From Hetaerina americana (Eukaryota > Arthropoda > Insecta > Odonata > Calopterygidae): 64,000 nucleotides of DNA. Below, piece by piece: positions 1-9,068 of the stretch (position 1 is its first letter; every line of letters begins with the position of its first letter). Under the pieces are notes generated by a model that searched no databases, was not told the origin of the DNA, and saw only the letters and a program-made list of their open reading frames with translations. Made by a program: the position numbers and the translations under genes. The stretch spans positions 1 through 64,000 of the forward strand of contig JAKTNV010000662.1 in the NCBI GenBank assembly GCA_022747635.1. Reading direction: 5' to 3'.

Positions 1-82
1 TGAATGTTTGAGGTGTATAGAAGGCATTTATTTCATTTTAGAAAATTTAATTTTTCACATTTTTCCATGAAAAGTGCCAATA

Positions 83-96
83 CCCCCCCCTTTGGG
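83..96. other. C-run followed by TTTGGG (one per monomer)
   Basis: A run of eight C is followed by TTTGGG, so the last nine bases read CCCTTTGGG, a 3-bp stem with a TTT loop. The run is usually seven to nine C across the array and reaches about ten in some units (for example near 29,211). It is one edge of the recurrent 64-bp deletion and lies inside the CTCGAG deletion. Homopolymer length here is also where sequencing error is most likely. Confidence 0.85.
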
Positions 97-121
97 TTCT
101 AGGTGAAAATCTCACTCGACA

Positions 122-184
122 CAAATCAAACAAAAATGTTTCCATGGTGTGTATTGTTGTTCATTTTCATCAAATAAACAAAAT
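122..184. repeat. Imperfect internal direct repeat within the monomer
   Basis: CAAATCAAACAAAAAT at 122-137 and CAAATAAACAAAATT at 171-185 match over about 15 bases, differing by one extra C and one A. The pair recurs in most monomers. It may be a relic of how the 312-bp unit arose, or chance in A-rich sequence. Confidence 0.5.
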
Positions 185-266
185 TAAACCCAGAATAAGT
201 CCTGAAAAAGTAGAAATGAGCATAAAAGATGCTTCAGCGCAAGTGTTATTCTTACTATTAGAGCCC

Positions 267-361
267 AAATTTCTAAAAATATTGCGAAAAACCACAATCT
301 TCTTTTTTAGAGTGAATGTTTGAGGTGTATAGAAGGTATTTATTTCATTTTTAGAAAATTT
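267..361. repeat. Inverted repeat spanning the monomer junction
   Basis: AAATTTCTAAAAAT at 267-280, near the end of one unit, is the reverse complement of ATTTTTAGAAAATTT at 347-361 in the next unit apart from one extra A. The arms are separated by 66 bases containing the junction and start box. The arrangement recurs at nearly every junction. In truncated units the 64-bp deletion removes the right arm. Cruciform or hairpin formation is inference; A/T-rich arms of this length are only weakly stable. Confidence 0.7.
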
Positions 362-392
362 AATTTTTCACATTTTTCCATGAAAAGGGCCA
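341..392. other. Phased A/T tracts (possible intrinsic curvature)
   Basis: In the second monomer, T5, AAAATTT, T5, T5 and A4 tracts are centred about 9 bp apart across this segment. A/T tracts spaced near the helical repeat are known to bend DNA. The same spacing holds in most full-length units and is lost in those carrying the 64-bp deletion. Curvature itself is predicted, not shown. Confidence 0.5.
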
Positions 393-1869
393 ATACCCCC
401 CCCTTTGGGTTCTAGGTGAAAATCTCACTCGACACAAATCAAACAAAAATGTTTCCATGGTGTGTATTGTTGTTCATTTTCATCAAATAAACAAAAAAAC
501 CCAGAATTAATCCTGAAAGACAAGAAATGAGCATAAAAGATGCTTCAGCGCAAGTGTTAATGTTACTAAAAGAGCCCAAATTTCTAAAAATATTGCGAAA
601 AGCAACAATTTTCAGTTTTAGAGTGAATGTTTGAGGTGTATAGAAGGCATTTATTTAATTTTTAGAAAATTTAATTTTTCACATTTTTCCATGAAAAGTG
701 GCAATACCCCCCCCTTTGGGTTCTAGGTGAAAATCTCAGTCGACATAAATCAAACAAAAATGTTTCCATGGTGTGTATTGTTGTTCATTTTCATCAAATA
801 AATAAAATAAAACTCAGAATAAATCCTGAAAGACAAGAAATGAGCATAAAAGATGCTTCAGCGCAAGTGTTATTGTTACTAAAAGAGCCAAAATTTCAAA
901 AACTTTTGCGAAAAAACACAATCTTCTATTTTAGAGTGAATGTTTGAGGTGTATAGAAGGCATTTATTTCATTTTTAGAAAATTTAATTTTTCTCATTTT
1001 TCCATGAAAAGTGGCAATACCCCCCTTTGGGTTCTAGGTGAAAATCTCAGTCGACACAAATGAAACAAAAATGTTTCCATGGTGTGTATTGTTGTTCATT
1101 TTCATCAAATAAATAAAATAAAACTCAGAATAAATCCTGAAAGACAAGAAATGAGCATAAAAGATGCTTCAGCGCAAGTGTTATTGTTACTAAAAGAGCC
1201 AAAATTTCTAAAACTTTTGCGAAAAAACACAATCTTCTATTTTAGAGTGAATGTTTGAGGTGTATAGAAGGCATTTATTTCATTTTTAGAAAATTTAATT
1301 TTACTCATTTTTCCATGAAAAGTGGCAATACCCCCCCCTTTGGGTTCTAGGTGAAAATCTCAGTCGACACAAATCAAAAAAAAATGTTTCCATGGTGTGT
1401 ATTGTTGTTCATTTTCATCAATAAACAAAATTAAACCCAGAATAAGTCCTGAAAAAGTAGAAATGAGCATTATAGATGCTTCAGCGCAAGTGTTATTCTT
1501 ACTATTAGAGCCCAAATTTCTAAAATATTGCGAAAAACCACAATCTTCTTTTTTAGAATGAATGTTTGAGGTGTATAGAAGGAATTTATTTCATTTTTAG
1601 AAAATTTAATTTTTCACATTTTTCCATGAAAAGGGCCAATACCCCCCCCTTTGGGTTCTAGGTGAAAATCTCACTCGACACAAATCAAACAAAAATGTTT
1701 CCATGGTGTGTATTGTGGTTCATTTTCATCAAATAAACAAAAAAACCCAGAATTAATCCTGAAAGACAAGAAATGAGCATAAAAGATGCTTCGGCGCAAG
1801 TGTTAATGTTACTAAAAGAGCCCAAATTTCTAAAAATATTGCGAAAAGCAACAATTTTCAGTTTTAGAG

Positions 1870-2130
1870 TGAATGTTTGAGGTGTATAGAAGCCCCTTTG
1901 GGTTCTAGGTGAAAATCTCACTCAACACAAATCAAACAAAAATGTTTCCATGGTGTGTATTGTTGTTCATTTTCATCAAATAAACAAAATTAAACCCAGA
2001 ATAAATCCTGAAAGACAAGAAATGAGCATAATAGATGCTTCAGCGCAAGTGTTATTCTTATTATTATTCTTACTATTAGAGCCCAAATTTATAAAAATAT
2101 TGCGAAAAACCACAATCTTCTTTTTTAGAG
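1870..2130. repeat. Truncated monomer 1 (64-bp deletion)
   Basis: The sequence jumps from TATAGAAG to CCCCTTTGGG at 1,892/1,893, removing the A/T-tract segment and the GTGCCAATA box. Eighteen units in the window share this junction exactly, so one deletion has been copied through the array. This unit is 261 bp because of a separate 12-bp expansion, and has CTCACTCAACAC downstream. Confidence 0.92.
2061..2072. repeat. 12-bp local expansion in the 3' box
   Basis: The usual GTTATTCTTACTATTAG here reads GTTATTCTTATTATTATTCT then TACTATTAG, an added 12 bases of TTA/TTC-like repeats. I saw it in no other unit. It makes the truncated unit containing it 261 bp rather than 249 bp. Confidence 0.8.
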
Positions 2131-2408
2131 TGAATGTTTGAGGTGTATAGAAGGCATTTATTTCATTTTTAGAAAATTTAACCCCCCTTTGGGTTCTAGG
2201 TGAAAATCTCACTACACACAAATCAAACAAAAATGTTTCCATGGTGTGTATTGTTGTTCATTTTCATCAAATAAATAAAAAAAACCCAGAATTAATCCTG
2301 AAAGACAAGAAATGAGCATAAAAGATGCTTCAGTGCAAGTGTTAATAATACTTAAAGAGCCCAAATTTCTAAAAATATTGCGAAAAGCAACAATTTTCAG
2401 TTTTAGAG
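2131..2408. repeat. Monomer with a distinct internal deletion (278 bp)
   Basis: The sequence goes from GAAAATTTAA directly into CCCCCCTTTGGG at about 2,181, losing roughly 36 bases including TTTTTCACATTTTTCC and the GTGCCAATA box. The left edge differs from that of the common 64-bp deletion, so this is an independent event ending at the same C-run. The unit also carries CTCACTACACAC and CAGTGCAAG, features shared with region III units. Confidence 0.85.
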
Positions 2409-5400
2409 TGAATGTTTGAGGTGTATAGAAGGCATTTATTTAATTTTTAGAAAATTTAATTTTTCAGATTTTTCCATGAAAAGTGCCAATACCCCCTCCT
2501 TTGGGTTCTAGGTGAAAAATCTCACTCGACACAAATCAAACAAAAATGTTTCCATGGTGTGTATTGTTGTGCATTTTCATCAAATAAACAAAATTAAACC
2601 CAGAATAAATCCTGAAAGACAAGAAATGAGCATAAAAGATGCTTCAGCGCAAGTGTTCATGTTACTAAAAGAGCCCAAATTTCTAAAAATATTGCGAAAA
2701 GCAACAATTTTCAGTTTTAGAGTAAATGTTTCAGGTGTATAGAAGTTATTTATTACATTTTTAGAAAATTTAATTTTTCACATTTTTCCATGAAAAGTGC
2801 CAATACCCCCCCCTTTGGGTTCTAGGTGAAAATCTCACTCGACACAAATCAAACAAAAATGTTTCCATGGTGTGTATTGTTGTTCATTTTCATCAAATAA
2901 ACAAAAAAACCCAGAATAAATCCTGAATAACAAGAAATGAGCATAAAAGATACTTCAGCGCAAGTGTTAATGTTACTAAAAGAGCCCTAATTTCTAAAAA
3001 TATTGCGAAAAGCATCAATTTTCAGTTTAAGAGTGAATGTTTGAGGCGTATAGAAGGCATTTAATTCATTTTTAGAAAATTTAATTTTTCTCATTTTTCC
3101 CTGAAAAGTGCCAATACCCCCCCCTTTGGGTTCTAGGTGAAAATCTCACTCGACACAAATCAAACAAAAATGTTTCCATGGTGTGTATTGTTGTTCATTT
3201 TCATCAAATAAACAAAATTAAACCCAGAATAAATCCTGAAAGACAAGAAATGAGCATAAAAGATGCTTCAGCGCAAGTGTTATTCTTACTATTAGAGCCC
3301 AAATTTCTATAAATATTGCGAAAAACCACAATCTTCTTTTTTAGAGTGAATGTTTGAGGTGTATAGAAGGCATTTATTTCATTTTTAGAAAATTTAATTT
3401 TTCACATTTTTCCATGAAAAGGGCCAATACCCCCCCCTTTGGGTTCTAGGTGAAAATCTCACTCGACACAAATCAAACAAAAATGTTTCCATGGTGTGTA
3501 TTGTGGTTCATTTTCATCAAATAAACAAAAAAACCCAGAATTAATCCTGAAAGACAAGAAATGAGCATAAAAGATGCTTCAGCGCAAGTGTTCATGTTAC
3601 TAAAAGAGCCCAAATTTCTAAAAATATTGCGAAAAGCAACAATTTTCAGTTTTAGAGTGAATGTTTGAGGTGTATAGAAGGCATTTAATTCATTTTTAGA
3701 AAATTTAATTTTTCTCATTTTTCCCTGAAAAGTGCCAATACCCCCCCCTTTGGGTTCTAGGTGAAAATCTCACTCGACACAGAATCAAACAAAAATGTTT
3801 CCATGGTGTGTATTGTTGTTCATTTTCATCAAATAAACAAAATTAAACCCAGAATAAATCCTGAAAGACAAGAAATGAGCATAAAAGATGCTTCAGCGCA
3901 AGTGTTATTCTTATTATAAGAGCCCAAATTTCTAAAAATATTGCGAAAAGCAACAATTTTCAGTTTTAGAGTGAATGTTTGAGGTGTATAGAAGGCATTT
4001 ATTTAATTTTTGGAAAATTTAATTTTCACATTTTTCCATGAAAAGTAGCAATACCCCCCCCTTTGGGTTCTAGGTGAAAATCTCACTCGACACAAATCAA
4101 ACAAAAATGTTTCCATGGTGTGTATTGTTGTTCATTTTCATCAAATAATTAAAATAAAACTCAGAATAAATCCTGAAAGACAAGAAATGAGCATAAAAGA
4201 TGCTTCAGCGCAAGTGTTAATGTTACTAAAAGAGCCCAAATTTCTAAAAATATTGCGAAAAGCAACAATTTTCAGTTTTAGAGTGAATGTTTGAGGTGTA
4301 TAGAAGGCATTTATTTCATTTTTAGAAAATTTAATTTTTCACATTTTTCCATGAAAAGTGCCAATACCCCCCCCTTTGGGTTCTAGGTGAAAATCTCAGT
4401 CGACACAAATCAAACAAAAACGTTTCCACGGTGTGTATTGTTGTTCATTTTCCTCAAATAAATAAAATAAAACTCAGAATAAATCCTGAAAGACAAGAAA
4501 TGAGCATAAAAGATGCTTCAGCGCAAGTGTTATTCTTATTATAAGAGCCCAAATTTCTAAAAATATTGCGAAAAACCACAATCCTCTTTTTTAGAGTGAA
4601 TGTTTGAGGTGTATAGAAGGCATTTATTTCATTTTTAGAAAGTTTAATTTTTCACATTTTTCCATGAAAAGTGCCAATACCCCCCCCTTTGGGTTCTAGG
4701 TGAAAATCTCACTCTACACAAATCAAACAAAAATGTTTCCATGGTGTGTATTGTTGTTCATTTTCATCAAATAAACAAAAAAACCCAGAATTAATCCTGA
4801 AAGACAAGAAATGAGCATAAAAGATGCTTCAGCGCAAGTGTTAATGTTACTAAAAGAGCCCAAATTTCTAAAAATATTGCGAAAAGCAACAATTTTCAGT
4901 TTTAGAGTGAATGTTTGAAGTGTATAGAAGGCATTTATTTAATTTTAGAAAATTTAATTTTTCTAATTTTTCCCTGAAAAGTGCCAATACCCCCCCCTTT
5001 GGGTTCTAGGTGAAAATCTCACTCTACACAAATCAAACAAAAATGTTTCCATGGTGTGTATTGTTGTTCATTTTCATCAAATAAACAAAAAAACCCAGAA
5101 TTAATCCTGAAAGACAAGAAATGAGCATAAAAGATGCTTCAGCGCAAGTGTTATTCTTACTATTAGAGCCCAAATTTCTAAAAATATTGCGAAAAACCAC
5201 AATCTTCTTTTTTAGAGTGAATGTTTGAGGTGTATAGAAGGCATTTATTTCATTTTTAGAAAATTTTATTTTTCACATTTTTCCATGAAAAGGGCCAATA
5301 CCCCCTCCTTTGGGTTCTAGGTGAAATTCTCACTCGACACAAATCAAACAAAAATGTTTCCATGGTGTGTATTGTTGTGCATTTTCATCAAATAAACAAA

Positions 5401-7402
5401 ATTAAACCCAGAATAAATCCTGAAAGACAAGAAATGAGCATAGAAGATGCTTCAGCGCAAGTGTTCATGTTACTAAAAGAGCCCAAATTTCTAAAAATAT
5501 TGCGAAAAGCAACAATTTTCAGTTTTAGAGTAAATGTTTCAGGTGTATAGAAGTTATTTATTACATTTTTAGAAAATTTAATTTTTCACATTTTTCCATG
5601 AAAAGTGCCAATACCCCCCCCTTTGGGTTCTAGGTGAAAATCTCACTCGACACAAATCAAACAAAAATGTTTCCATGGTGTGTATTGTTGTTCATTTTCA
5701 TCAAATAAACAAAAAAACCCAGAATAAATCCTGAATAACAAGAAATGAGCATAAAAGATACTTCAGCGCAAGTGTTAATGTTACTAAAAGAGCCCAAATT
5801 TCTAAAAATATTGCGAAAAGCAACAATTTTCAGTTTAAGAGTGAATGTTTGAGGTGTATAGAAGGCATTTAATTCATTTTTAGAAAATTTAATTTTTCTC
5901 ATTTTTCCCTGAAAAGTGCCAATACCCCCCCCTTTGGGTTCTAGGTGAAAATCTCACTCGACACAAATCAAATTAAAATGTTTCCATGGTGTGTATTGTT
6001 GTTCATTTTCATCAAATAAACAAAATTAAACCCAGAATAAATCCTGAAAGACAAGAAATGAGCATAAAAGATGCTTCAGCGCAAGTGTTATTCTTACTAT
6101 TAGAGCCCAAATTTCTATAAATATTGCGAAAAACCACAATCTTCTTTTTTAGAGTGAATGTTTGAGGTGTATAGAAGGCATTTATTTCATTTTTAGAAAA
6201 TTTAATTTTTCACATTTTTCCATGAAAAGGGCCAATACCCCCCCCTTTGGGTTCTAGGTGAAAATCTCACTCGACACAAATCAAACAAAAATGTTTCCAT
6301 GGTGTGTATTGTGGTTCATTTTCATCAAATAAACAAAAAAACCAATAATTAATCCTGAATAACAAGAAATGAGCATAAAAGATGCTTCAGCGCAAGTGTT
6401 CATGTTACTAAAAGAGCCCAAATTTCTAAAAATATTGCGAAAAGCAACAATTTTCAGTTTTAGAGTGAATGTTTGAGGTGTATAGAAGGCATTTAATTCA
6501 TTTTTAGAAAATTTAATTTTTCTCATTTTTCCCTGAAAAGTGCCAATACCCCCCCCTTTGGGTTCTAGGTGAAAATCTCACTCGACACAAATCAAACAAA
6601 AATGTTTCCATGGTGTGTATTGTTGTTCATTTTCATCAAATAAACAAAATTAAACCCAGAATAAATCCTGAAAGACAAGAAATGAGCATAAAAGATGCTT
6701 CAGCGCAAGTGTTAATGTTACTAAAAGAGCCCAAATTTCTAAAAATATTGCGAAAAGCAACAATTTTCAGTTTTAGAGTGAATGTTTGAAGTGTATAGAA
6801 GGCATTTATTTAATTTTTAGAAAATTTAATTTTTCTAATTTTTCCCTGAAAAGTGCCAATACCCCCCCCTTTGGGTTCTAGGTGAAAATCTCACTCGACA
6901 CAAATCAAACAAAAATGTTTCCATGGTGTGTATTGTTGTTCATTTTCATCAAATAAACAAAATTAAACCCAGAATAAATCCTGAAAGACAAGAAATGAGC
7001 ATAAAAGATGCTTCAGCGCAAGTGTTATTCTTATAATAAGAGCCAAAATTTCTAAAAATATTGCGAAAAACCACAATCTTCTTTTTTAGAGTGAATGTTT
7101 GAGGTGTATAGAAGGTATTTATTTCATTTTTAGAAAATTTAATTTTTCACATTTTTCCATGAAAAGGGCCAATACCCCCCCCTTTGGGTTCTAGGTGAAA
7201 ATCTCACTCGACACAAATCAAACAAAAATGTTTCCATGGTGTGTATTGTGGTTCATTTTCATCAAATAAACAAAAAAACCCAGAATTAATCCTGAAAGAC
7301 AAGAAATGAGCATAAAAGATGCTTCAGCGCAAGTGTTAATGTTACTAAAAGAGCCCAAATTTCTAAAAATATTGCGAAAAGCAACAATTTTCAGTTTTAG
7401 AG

Positions 7403-7651
7403 TGAATGTTTGAGGTGTATAGAAGCCCCTTTGGGTTCTAGGTGAAAATCTCAGTCGACACAAATCAAACAAAAATGTTTCCATGGTGTGTATTGTTGTT
7501 CATTTTCATCAAATAAATAAAATAAAACTCAGAATAAATCCTGAAAGACAAGAAATGAGCATAAAACATGCTTCAGCGCAAGTGTTATTGTTACTAAAAG
7601 AGCCAAAATTTCTAAAACTTTTGCGAAAAAACACAATCTTCTATTTTAGAG
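7403..7651. repeat. Truncated monomer 2 (64-bp deletion)
   Basis: 249 bp; junction after 7,425. Followed by CTCAGTCGAC and the type-3 3' box (AAACTTTTGCG). Counterpart of the unit at 14,373. Confidence 0.92.
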
Positions 7652-8274
7652 TGAATGTTTGAGGTGTATAGAAGGCATTTATTTCATTTTTAGAAAATTT
7701 AATTTTTCTCATTTTTCCATGAAAAGTGGCAATACCCCCCCTTTGGGTTCTAGGTGAAAATCTCAGTCGACACAAATCAAAAAAAAATGTTTCCATGGTG
7801 TGTATTGTTGTTCATTTTCATCAAATAAACAAAATTAAACCCAGAATAAGTCCTGAAAAAGTAGAAATGAGCATAAAAGATGCTTCAGCGCAAGTGTTAT
7901 TCTTACTATTAGAGCCCAAATTTCTAAAAATATTGCGAAAAACCACAATCTTCTTTTTTAGAATGAATGTTTGAGGTGTATAGAAGGCATTTATTTCATT
8001 TTTAGAAAATTTAATTTTTTACATTTTTCCATGAAAAGGGCCAATACCCCCCCCTTTGGGTTCTAGGTGAAAATCTCACTCGACACAAATCAAACAAAAA
8101 TGTTTCCATGGTGTGTATTGTGGTTCATTTTCATCAAATAAACAAAAAAACCCAGAATTAATCCTGAAAGACAAGAAATGAGCATAAAAGATGCTTCAGC
8201 GCAAGTGTTAATGTTACTAAAAGAGCCCAAATTTCTAAAAATATTGCGAAAAGCAACAATTTTCAGTTTTAGAG

Positions 8275-8523
8275 TGAATGTTTGAGGTGTATAGAAGCCC
8301 CTTTGGGTTCTAGGTGAAAATCTCACTCGACACAAATCAAACAAAAATGTTTCCATGGTGTGAATTGTGGTTCATTTTCATCAAATAAACAAAATTAAAC
8401 CCAGAATAAATCCTGAAAGACAAGAAATGAGCATAAAAGATGCTTCAGCGCAAGTGTTATTCTTACTATAAGAGCCCAAATTTCTAAAAATATTGCGAAA
8501 AGCAACAATTTTCAGTTTTAGAG
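8275..8523. repeat. Truncated monomer 3 (64-bp deletion)
   Basis: 249 bp; junction after 8,297. Carries GGTGTGAATTGTGG, a variant shared with the units at 15,245, 18,537, 23,353 and 32,173. Confidence 0.92.
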
Positions 8524-8821
8524 TGAATGTTTGAGGTGTATAGAAGGCATTTATTTCATTTTTAGAAAATTTAATTTTTCACATTTTTCCATGAAAAGGG
8601 CCAATACTCGAGTGAAAATCTCACTCAACACAAATCAAACAAAAATGTTTCCATGGTGTGTATTGTGGTTCATTTTCATCAAATAAACAAAATTAAACCC
8701 AGAATAAATCCTGAAAGACAAGAAATGAGCATAAAAGATGCTTCGGCGCAAGTGTTAATGTTACTAAAAGAGCCCAAATTTCTAAAAATATTGCGAAAAG
8801 CAACAATTTTCAGTTTTAGAG
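8524..8821. repeat. CTCGAG monomer 1 (XhoI variant, atypical 3' end)
   Basis: CCAATACTCGAGTGAAAATC replaces the C-run and TTTGGGTTCTAGG, a net loss of 15 bp that creates an XhoI-type CTCGAG at 8,607-8,612. This is the only one of ten such units that ends in the GCAACAATTTTCAG box; it also has CTTCGGCG. It is probably a hybrid. Confidence 0.92.
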
Positions 8822-9068
8822 TGAATGTTTGAGGTGTATAGAAGCCCCTTTGGGTTCTAGGTGAAAATCTCACTCAACACAAATCAAACAAAAATGTTTC
8901 CATGGTGTGTATTGTTGTTCATTTTCATCAAATAAATAAAAAAACCCAGAATTAATCCTGAAAGACAAGAAATGAGCATAAAAGATGCTTCAGTGCAAGT
9001 GTTAATAATACTTAAAGAGCCCAAATTTCTAAAAATATTGCGAAAAGCAACAATTTTCAGTTTTAGAG
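8822..9068. repeat. Truncated monomer 4 (64-bp deletion), likely hybrid
   Basis: 247 bp; junction after 8,844. Left half matches the unit at 1,870 (CTCACTCAACAC); right half matches the unit at 2,131 (CAGTGCAAG, GTTAATAATAC). A recombination between adjacent units explains it. Confidence 0.9.

Larger units (their letters stand above)
1..312. repeat. Reference monomer (first complete unit)
   Basis: Order of parts: start box (1-24); A/T-tract segment (25-70); GTGCCAATA, a run of eight C and TTTGGGTTCTAGG (74-103); CTCACTCGACACAAATCAAA (111-130); conserved GTTTCCATGGTGTGTATTG (138-156) containing an NcoI-type CCATGG; middle box (about 171-212), here AATAAGTCCTGAAAAAGTAG; nearly invariant core GCATAAAAGATGCTTCAGCG (219-238); and a 3' box (about 244-312), here CTTACTATTAGAGCCC followed by ATTGCGAAAAACCACAATC. 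Other 3' boxes in the array are AAAAGCAACAATTTTCAG, AAAAACACAATCTTCTATTT, AACCACAATCTTCTGTTTT, AACAACAATCTTCTATTTT and GTTAAAAACCCCAATCTTTA. The phase of the unit is arbitrary because the array is circularly permutable. Confidence 0.95.
1..1869. repeat. Region I left flank: six satellite units, including doubled type-3 monomers
   Basis: Six full-length units. Two consecutive ones (624-936 and the next) carry the middle box ATAAAACTCAGAATAAATCC and the 3' box AAACTTTTGCGAAAAAACAC, making an adjacent same-type pair. The unit before the truncated monomer at 1,870 carries CTTCGGCG (1,789-1,796) instead of the usual CTTCAGCG. The same variant recurs only near 8,740, which helps anchor the region I duplication. 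Confidence 0.85.
1870..8821. repeat. Region I higher-order repeat, copy 1 (about 6.95 kb)
   Basis: This block matches 8,822-15,807 in unit order and in rare variants. From about 2,300 to 7,050 the offset is close to 6,660 bp: for example GTTAATAATACTTAAAGAG occurs at 2,341 and 9,001, and ACCCCCTCCTTTGGG near 2,491 and 9,151. From 7,092 to about 8,460 the offset is about 6,970 bp: truncated units at 7,403 and 8,275 match 14,373 and 15,245. The jump of about 310 bp is one extra monomer in copy 2. The copies adjoin directly, indicating a tandem block duplication. Confidence 0.88.

Noticed and set aside
93..106. RNA polymerase III B-box-like GGGTTCTAGGTG
   Set aside because: Only GGTTC and one A agree with the usual GGTTCGANTCC; no convincing A box lies at suitable distance.
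171..205. AATAAA polyadenylation signals in each monomer
   Set aside because: Expected by chance in such A/T-rich sequence; no transcription unit supports them.
1..312. Monomer as a dimer of two related 156-bp halves
   Set aside because: Apart from the 15-base direct repeat (49 bp apart) and two CCATG words, the halves do not align, and the spacing does not fit a half-unit period.
7218..7484. The common 88-residue minus-strand frame across truncated units
   Set aside because: It exists because the 64-bp deletion joins two frames of adjacent repeat parts. It appears wherever the truncated unit occurs and shows no sign of selection for protein sequence.
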